Of a stretch of 64,000 bases of DNA, positions 58,043 to 64,000 are shown in pieces (positions within the stretch are counted from its first letter, which is position 1; each line of letters opens with the position of its first letter). Under the pieces are notes generated by a model, which was not told the origin of the DNA, searched no databases, and worked only from the letters and a program-made list of their open reading frames with translations. Source of the DNA: Thermochaetoides thermophila DSM 1495 (lineage: Eukaryota; Ascomycota; Sordariomycetes; Sordariales; Chaetomiaceae); contig NW_006383034.1 in the NCBI RefSeq assembly GCF_000221225.1, positions 868,001-932,000 of the forward strand, read 5' to 3'. A program made the translations under genes and the position numbers.

Positions 58043-59279
58043 AGACTGATAACTTTGAACCAGGAAATAAGTAACTAAGGACAAAAGTAAACGGTGATGA
58101 TCCGTATGGTCGACGGGATAGGAAGGTTCTCGCCTGACTCGAGATGATTGATCACGACACAGGCCAGCCAGCAAAACGAGTATCCTGACGGTCTACGATC
58201 TTTGTTGTTTTGCGCTTCGTGTAGTGCGCGCCGAATCTCTGTGGAAATTATGAGGCTGAGGAGATGACAGCGGTTTTAGGGCCCCTCGTCTCCGCCAGGT
58301 GATGATGTCTCGCCAGCAGCGAGCTCGGTCGCAGCCGTGACCTGCCCTGGCGCAGTCCAGTGGATGGAGAAGGATGGAGAAGGCGCGGAGTGCGTCACTG
58401 GCTCGCTGCCGCTTCACGTACCGGATGGGTCTAGCAGAGCCCCTCGCCACGCTCAGCGCTCGAATGCTTGGCTGATGCACGGACCACACCGCGTGCCCCC
58501 TCCCTCACATCCACTCGCGAAGCTGCCCTGGCATCTCCGTGCTCCGTCCATTGTCGGGGCATGCTCCCGTTCCAAAGCTCCCACTCAACGGGCGATGAGA
58601 TGAGATCCACCCATGAGATTGGCTCTGGCGTGTTTGCTGTCCTGGATTCGATGCAGTTGAAACGCTGCACAGAGCCTAATGGCTTGACTGACTTGTCATG
58701 TGCTGGCATTGGGCAGACATTGTTGGGGCTACCTATTCGTATTATTTTTACTTCAGAGCAAATTGCATGAACAATGAAAAAATTTTTCTTTTTCGCCAAG
58801 TGAAAGTTTGCTTTTTGCAGGATTGTCGAAAAAATATCAATTGCTCTCTCAGATTAAACGCAATTTCAGCAAATTTCACCCTCACCAAATGAACATCATG
58901 AGATGGAGTAGTCAAGGAAAACTCATTCTCCGATCCAAAATTACTTGAGTAGAATAAAACACTGTGTGGGTAATAAATAGTTTGTTATGATACAGCCAAT
59001 TATTGGATGCTGAGCCCGACGAGGTGGGCAACATGAAGCCACGCGCTGTTCAACCTCAGGAGGATAGATATGAGGAAAGGCTTGCCCTCGAAAAGAACAC
59101 CAAATTTGAAACCCTGCTGCATTTGAATAACACAAGTTCTACCTTAGCTCCTTACACTTTAGTCCTTCGAGCCCCATCTACCTCCCATAACTCAGACAAA
59201 AAAAAAAGGGACAAAGAAAAATAAGTGTGAATAGCTACACAGAAGCGAAAGGATGGGTAATCTGCACAGAGTCAAACCC

Positions 59280-60865
59280 TCATATAGTCTCAACCGCCTC
59301 TCCAGAAACATTTCTTCTCCTGGCTTGGCCACCCGTTGCTTCATGACTCGAACTGGTTGCAACGATCGGCTCTTCTCTGTCTGAGCCTTCTCGCTCTTCT
59401 CCTTCCTCTTCTCTGAGGCTGCCGCTACCCACGCCTTCCGTAGGGCGGTACTCGGGTAGCGAGGCCAGCAGTGCTTTGTCGTCCTCTTCTTCCTTGATAT
59501 CCGTGTCAGAAGGGGTATGCAGCTTAGAGAAGCCCTCTTCGGTATCCGAGTTGCTTTCTCCCTTCTGCTTGCCCTTGCCTTTAATCCTGGAACCAGAAAC
59601 CGAGGAAGATGGCGAGGAAATACCAGACTTCGTCGCGGGGCTAGAACTTCCCTCCTGTTTCGCGCCCCGTCTCCTACCCCTGGAGCGTTTCCTGGAGCGG
59701 CCCCTGGAAGGACCGGATGGCTCAGGCAAGGCTGGCTTTGAAACTGACGAGCCCGAAGACGAAGAAGGCCCCTTAGGAAGAAGCGCTTTCGAGATGCGCG
59801 GTCTCTTAGACGCCTCCTGTTCCTCCTTATCGCCCTTCACGTCATCGCCAACCAACGCCCAAGCATAACCGAAAGGAATGCACAACGACAACACTTCAAG
59901 CGCCCAGATCAACCCCGTGCCCAGCACGAAAGCCGTGCGCCACCAGCGGAACATGAACCAGCGCAGGCCGCGGAGGCGGGCCGTAAAAGTCACGCTCGCC
60001 TGATACACCTGCAGGCCCTGCCCAGCTTGAACTTCCAGCAGGAGCGTTGTCGGTTCCGGCGCTTTGGCATCCGGGTTGTCAGGGGGCCAGGGGAAGGACA
60101 AGGGGAGATGCTCGGCCATGGGCACATCGAGACGGACGGTGGACGAAGTATCGGGGAAGAGGACATGGTAGAAGAGGAAGAATAGACGAGACGCAAGCGA
60201 GGTGAGCGGGTCGAAGTAGGGAACGAGCGCCGGACGGGTGACTGTGTAGAGGATATGGTGCTTGGATAGGAACGTTGGCATGTCGATGCGCGTAGGCTGA
60301 TAGTGCACGGCAAGAGAAGAGGCAGAGGGGTTTTCCGACGGCGGCGGCGGGGAGAAGGTGACATAGGGGAGTTGCTGTGCTGGGTTCGTTTTTTTTGTGG
60401 CAGAGGGGTTCGTCGGGGTCAGCAGGTGCAGGGCAAGCATGAAGTTGCCGCGATTCAGGTTACTCGGGGAGCGAGGAAGGGTAAGAGACACAGTGATGTC
60501 GTAAGACAAGTGCTTGTACACGCGCTTTGGGGGCTCGATGGGAGCGATGCCAAAAGGGTTCGGGCCGTAGCTGGAAAGGTCAGCATCTGCCTGCTTCGCC
60601 AGGAAGAGGAGCTGGGAAGAGCGAACCCATATTGCAGGTGCACCGGGACTGTGGTGACCTGGGCGGGCATATACTTGTTGTAAAAGACGATATAGAGGCC
60701 GGCAGCTGGGAAGAGCAGCGTGAGGGCGGTGATGCACAGAACTGTGAGAAGGACACCCTTCTTGAAGCCGTCGCTGCTGATAAAGGCAACTGTCTTGTCG
60801 ATGAAACGGGAAATATAAGACTGGATACCGCCCGGAGGGGCGGATTTATTGTCGTCGTCGATCAT
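59280..60865 (-). CDS. SEI1: Seipin, lipid-droplet assembly protein
   Basis: Two exons: 60627-60865 and 59280-60570. A 56-nt intron has a weak GTTCGC donor, a GCTGAC branch and a TTCCAG acceptor. The sum is 1530 nt, giving 509 aa. Seipin is an ER membrane protein that forms rings at ER-lipid droplet contacts. First membrane span at about 37-61 (LLTVLCITALTLLFPAAGLY); lumenal domain begins at MPAQVTTVPVHLQYG and includes SYDITVSLTLPRSPSNLNRG and NFMLALHLL; second span at about 292-317 (TAFVLGTGLIWALEVLSL). The cytosolic C-terminal tail is long, disordered, and rich in Ser, acidic and basic clusters. The start is uncertain. The ATG at 60865 gives the short N-terminus usual in fungal seipins, but an in-frame ATG at 60982 would add 39 residues. 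Confidence 0.87.
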
Positions 60866-63665
60866 GTGTTGCTGATGGTAGTAGGAACCAGGGATGTTGG
60901 CAGCGTGAGAGAAGATGGGATTGTTGAAAAGGTCAAGATGGTGTCGTCGCGGGTCAGGACCCTGAAGGCTGAAAGGAGGCATGCTGCATCTATGCACGTT
61001 GGGCAGCAATCATGGTGGGAAAACGGCCGCCTGAGCCGGCCGTGGTGCGAGTAAGAGAGACTGCCCGAGGTTGGCGGCAGACTGATCAATGCGGTTGCCA
61101 ACTCCGAGCTGCCGTCACCTCGTCAGTCGTCAGGTTGTCGTGCTGCGTGGGGAGCTTCTACAGGGGGGGTTTCATGCCGGCTGATGTCATGCTTGGCATT
61201 CATGTGCTTGCCGAGAGGGTATGTTACGGTAACAGAATTCTGTATTGATCGCTGCGATTACACATTGATATGTGTACTGATTACAGAACTGTAGATGGAG
61301 TTCAGAACTTTCTCTTTTCTGTTGCTGTGTACAAGTCAATCGGCTAGACCCACTGAAGCAGAGTCTACAGGAACCATGATTGTCTTAAAACTTAATACGA
61401 GCCCACCGTTTCAGCGCAGAATCGCCACTTATTCGATATTTATCCTCGAAGAAACGGCTGAGCCGTTGGAGGTCCAGTATTCGCAGTAGCTCATTGCGGT
61501 CTGGTTTCTTTCATTCTCTAGTGAGCTGCTGAACGTCGATCTCTGATGCACGGAGCCTCATTTTCTGCGCCACGAGATAGGGGGTTGACTTGATTGTCCC
61601 GGTACTGTTTCTCAAGATGGACGATGTCGATAGCTCGGACCCAAATGGAGTAAATGGAGAAGTCAGATTAAAGTCCCAGGTTTCCAGCCGAATGTCAGGA
61701 TCACCTTACCGCTATCGAAGTCCGATCAAAACTGGAACAACCCTCCGGCCGACATCCCGGATGACGGTGGGATAACAAGCGTTCCAGATAGCCGCAAGAT
61801 GCTGGCTGGTGAAAGATAAGGGCTGAAGCATCGTCAAACGAGTCACAACTACTGAAGATCTTCAGGATGATTTCAGTAGGTATGGAAGTTGACAAGATGT
61901 CCCGACTGGTAACATCCTGTCTAATACGGTTGGAGAAGAAAGCCGAGCTGCAGATGTTTGGGCAGGCAGAACGTAAAACCAAGTTTTAGGATAGGTCACC
62001 GTCCAGAATGTCACAAAATTGCCGAACCAAAAGCCAAATTTCATCGGTGTCTAGCCCACAGCACGCACACAATGTCCATATAATATGACGCCTTATATAC
62101 CTTGATTAGAACAGTATGAATTACATCAAACTATAGGAAAAAGATACCCCAATGTATGCTCAATATGCATCCGTATAATTCTAGGTATCTTCGCAGTCCG
62201 GTAACTAGCAGCTACATTCATATCGAACCCTAACCCTAGTACGCTACATAGATCAAAGAGTGTGACTGGCCCTGTGTCATGACCAACAAGGGCTCGATAT
62301 GGAAGAGCGAGTCCCGTGCAGCCAAGCAATTAGAGCGCAACGGGTCGTGACCAATCGAAACCAGGAAGCTTTCCTCAATGCTAAGAGGCATTGATTCTCA
62401 GCAGTCTATGCCATTGAGGAGCGAGGAGCAAAAGATGCCACAAAAGTATGTAAGATGTAGATAGGTTCCAGGTCGGGCCATCTGGCCGAGAAAGTTCTCC
62501 TGTCAGTTAATACAAACAGTTCTTTACTCAACTGGTGACCGCAGCTATCATTCAACTGTGTGTGAGAACCCTTGTCTCTCAGGTCCAGCGGCCTGGTACA
62601 TCTAGAACCCATCTCAAGAGGCCTGTCTGGATCGTCACACCCTCCTGCCTATGTTGGCTTCGAACTATATCAACCCTAGCCCTTGTCCAAGGACTTAGGA
62701 AGTATACACTTTTGAGAAGGGTAAGTAAGAAAGAAAAAAAATCGAGAAAACGAGTACAAAATCAAAAGGAGCGGAGTTCAGGTGGATAAGACATAATTCT
62801 AAATGTCAATTGGCCTCTATAGAAACTTGGACCCAATGATATTGGTATATTTATGATATGAAACGCTTAGCTCTCTGTGGTTTGACAATCCTATAACTAT
62901 TAGCGGCCAAGTTTTGTGGTTTCACAATTTTGTGACATTCTGGACGTGATTTCTTTCAGCCATCACAGGGAACAAGTTTTGGAAGTTCATGTCACGAACT
63001 TGTGACGCGTTTGTTTAGGCGTCTCCAAAACTCCACAGGTACGTATCAACATCGTATCGATATCAGCTGGACGGGACCCGCCAATAAGAAGCTGATCAAA
63101 TTGAACAATGTCCAACCTGTCTCGAAACCGCTGAAGTGACAGCTTAACAAGTGCCCAATTGGCTTAGATATAGTCCTTGCAGGGGAAACATGGGTCTCTC
63201 GTGGACGACTTCTCTTCATATCATCTTTCATACATACATAGGTAGCTTCTCTTCATTCCTGTGTAAGTGCCATGGTTGTATGCTCATGGTTGTGTGTTCA
63301 TGACCAGGCAGATGCCATAAGTCCATAGGACGCAGCGGTATAATACGTCATGTTGTCGTCGTCGTCGTTGTTGTTGCTGTTATTTTGTTGTCGTCGTTGT
63401 CGTCATGCCCAGTCATCAGATTTCAAAACAAAATCAGACATAACATCTCATACATGAATTAACATGCTGTCAACAGAAGCAGACAAAGACCCTGACAATA
63501 GAAGAGAAAAAAAAATCATCATCAAATGCCAATGCATCCTCCTCGTGAAAAAAAAAAAAAATCAAGGCATGAAATGAAAGTCGAAGGAAGGCAACAACAA
63601 CCCCAATAACCTCCATTCTCCTCTTTATCATCCTCCCTCACCCCAATTCATCACGTCTATTTTAT
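60866..63665. other. Intergenic region, 2.8 kb
   Basis: Seipin promoter and 3' flank of the SH3 protein. AT-richer from about 61200 on. A telomere-like AACCCTAACCCTAG lies at 62226-62239 and a GTC/GTT microsatellite at 63351-63404. No gene recognised. Confidence 0.5.
63351..63404. repeat. GTC/GTT trinucleotide microsatellite
   Basis: Imperfect trinucleotide tract of TGTTGTCGTCGTCGTCG type, interrupted by TGCTGTTATTT. It lies 3' of the SH3 gene, outside coding sequence. Confidence 0.75.
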
Positions 63666-64000
63666 TCAAATAGGCTGCAGGTAGTTACTCGGCACGAGAC
63701 CCGTCTGGCCATTACCGCCCTGCACAAAGGCCTCCCACCAACCATCATCCTGATGCCGCAAGATGGCGAGGATATCGCCCTTTGCAAAGCCAAGCTCTTC
63801 GGGGATGGCGGCCTGGTAAGCATACAACGCACGCGCTATGCTTTGTTAGCACCATCATCATCCCACAACCGATTGTCCAAATAGGAAAATAATCTTGGAA
63901 CATACCATAATGCAAAATAACCCTCCCATCCCTCGCAAACCCCGCTCCCACGACGCTCCTACTCCTCGACCTACTCATCCCCCCGGCACCTGCAACCTGC
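63666..64000 (-). CDS. C-terminal SH3 domain protein, probably Cdc15/Imp2-like F-BAR (partial)
   Basis: Only the 3' end is in the window; the gene continues past 64000. Visible exons are 63906-64000 (open to the edge) and 63666-63835, with a 70-bp intron (GTATGT donor). The spliced end reads RDGRVILHYARALYAYQAAI, then PEELGFAKGDILAILRHQ and DDGWWEAFVQGGNGQTGLVP, finishing SNYLQPI. This is a complete C-terminal SH3 domain with the ALYxY, DDGWW and VPSNYL ligand-binding elements. A C-terminal SH3 with PEEL-FAKGDILA is, as I recall it, typical of fungal Cdc15/Imp2 F-BAR proteins, which organise the cytokinetic ring and septum. The F-BAR domain is not visible, so the family is inferred and other SH3 adaptors remain possible. 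Confidence 0.65.

Larger units (their letters stand above)
56964..59279. other. Intergenic region, 2.3 kb, with simple repeats
   Basis: Promoter of the DUF7918-like gene and 3' flank of seipin. It contains an 8-bp tandem repeat at 57901-57939 and a 12-G run at 58031-58042 (listed separately). No gene recognised. Confidence 0.5.

Noticed and set aside
62226..62239. Telomere-like CCCTAA copies, also at 1311 and 36821, as signs of a subtelomere.
   Set aside because: Only two to three units each, widely spaced, and surrounded by conserved housekeeping genes.

Overview
This window looks like nuclear DNA of a filamentous ascomycete (Pezizomycotina). A Sordariomycete, possibly near the Sordariales, is most likely. 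The evidence is short introns (about 50-250 bp) with GTANGT-type donors and CTAAC-type branch sites, a GRISEA/Cuf1-type copper-fist regulator, and typical fungal versions of NOT1, TVP18, AIM21, seipin and TBP. There are no operons, rRNA genes, CRISPR arrays or intact transposons. Placement below class level is inference.

Layout, left to right: EFM7-like methyltransferase (-), an RS/His-rich protein (-), copper-fist factor (-), U2SURP/SR140-like splicing factor (-), FAD amine oxidase (+), TATA-binding protein (-), ETF-ubiquinone oxidoreductase (-), a six-exon alpha/beta-hydrolase plus CorA-like membrane protein (-), the CCR4-NOT scaffold NOT1 (+), a GDS1-type winged-helix protein (+), AIM21 (-), TVP18 (-), NTF2 (-), a DUF7918-like protein (-), seipin (-), and the 3' end of an SH3 protein, probably Cdc15/Imp2-like (-). 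Intergenic stretches are long (about 0.3-4.5 kb). I see no convincing genes in them apart from one weak orphan ORF near 27.5 kb.

The genes are mostly housekeeping: transcription and mRNA metabolism (TBP, NOT1, U2SURP, GDS1-like), trafficking and actin (NTF2, TVP18, AIM21, SH3 protein), lipid and redox (seipin, ETF-QO, FAD oxidase), and metal biology (copper-fist factor, CorA-like fusion). They do not form a pathway cluster.

Most of the work was rebuilding split genes by hand. Seven multi-exon models close in frame with recognisable protein ends: copper fist, TBP, hydrolase-CorA, NOT1, GDS1-like, TVP18 and NTF2. The ETF-QO, DUF7918 and seipin splices rest on similar but slightly weaker evidence. 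The items most worth a second look are the hydrolase-CorA fusion, the duplicated di-cysteine module in the copper regulator, the duplicated FPSxDxWEDAP motif in AIM21, very small coding exons in NTF2 (7 and 18 nt) and TVP18 (16 nt), a stop-free 63-nt intron hidden inside the ETF-QO Fe-S motif, and an RS-rich frame upstream of the second gene broken by one TAG. I did not find a clear new biological system.
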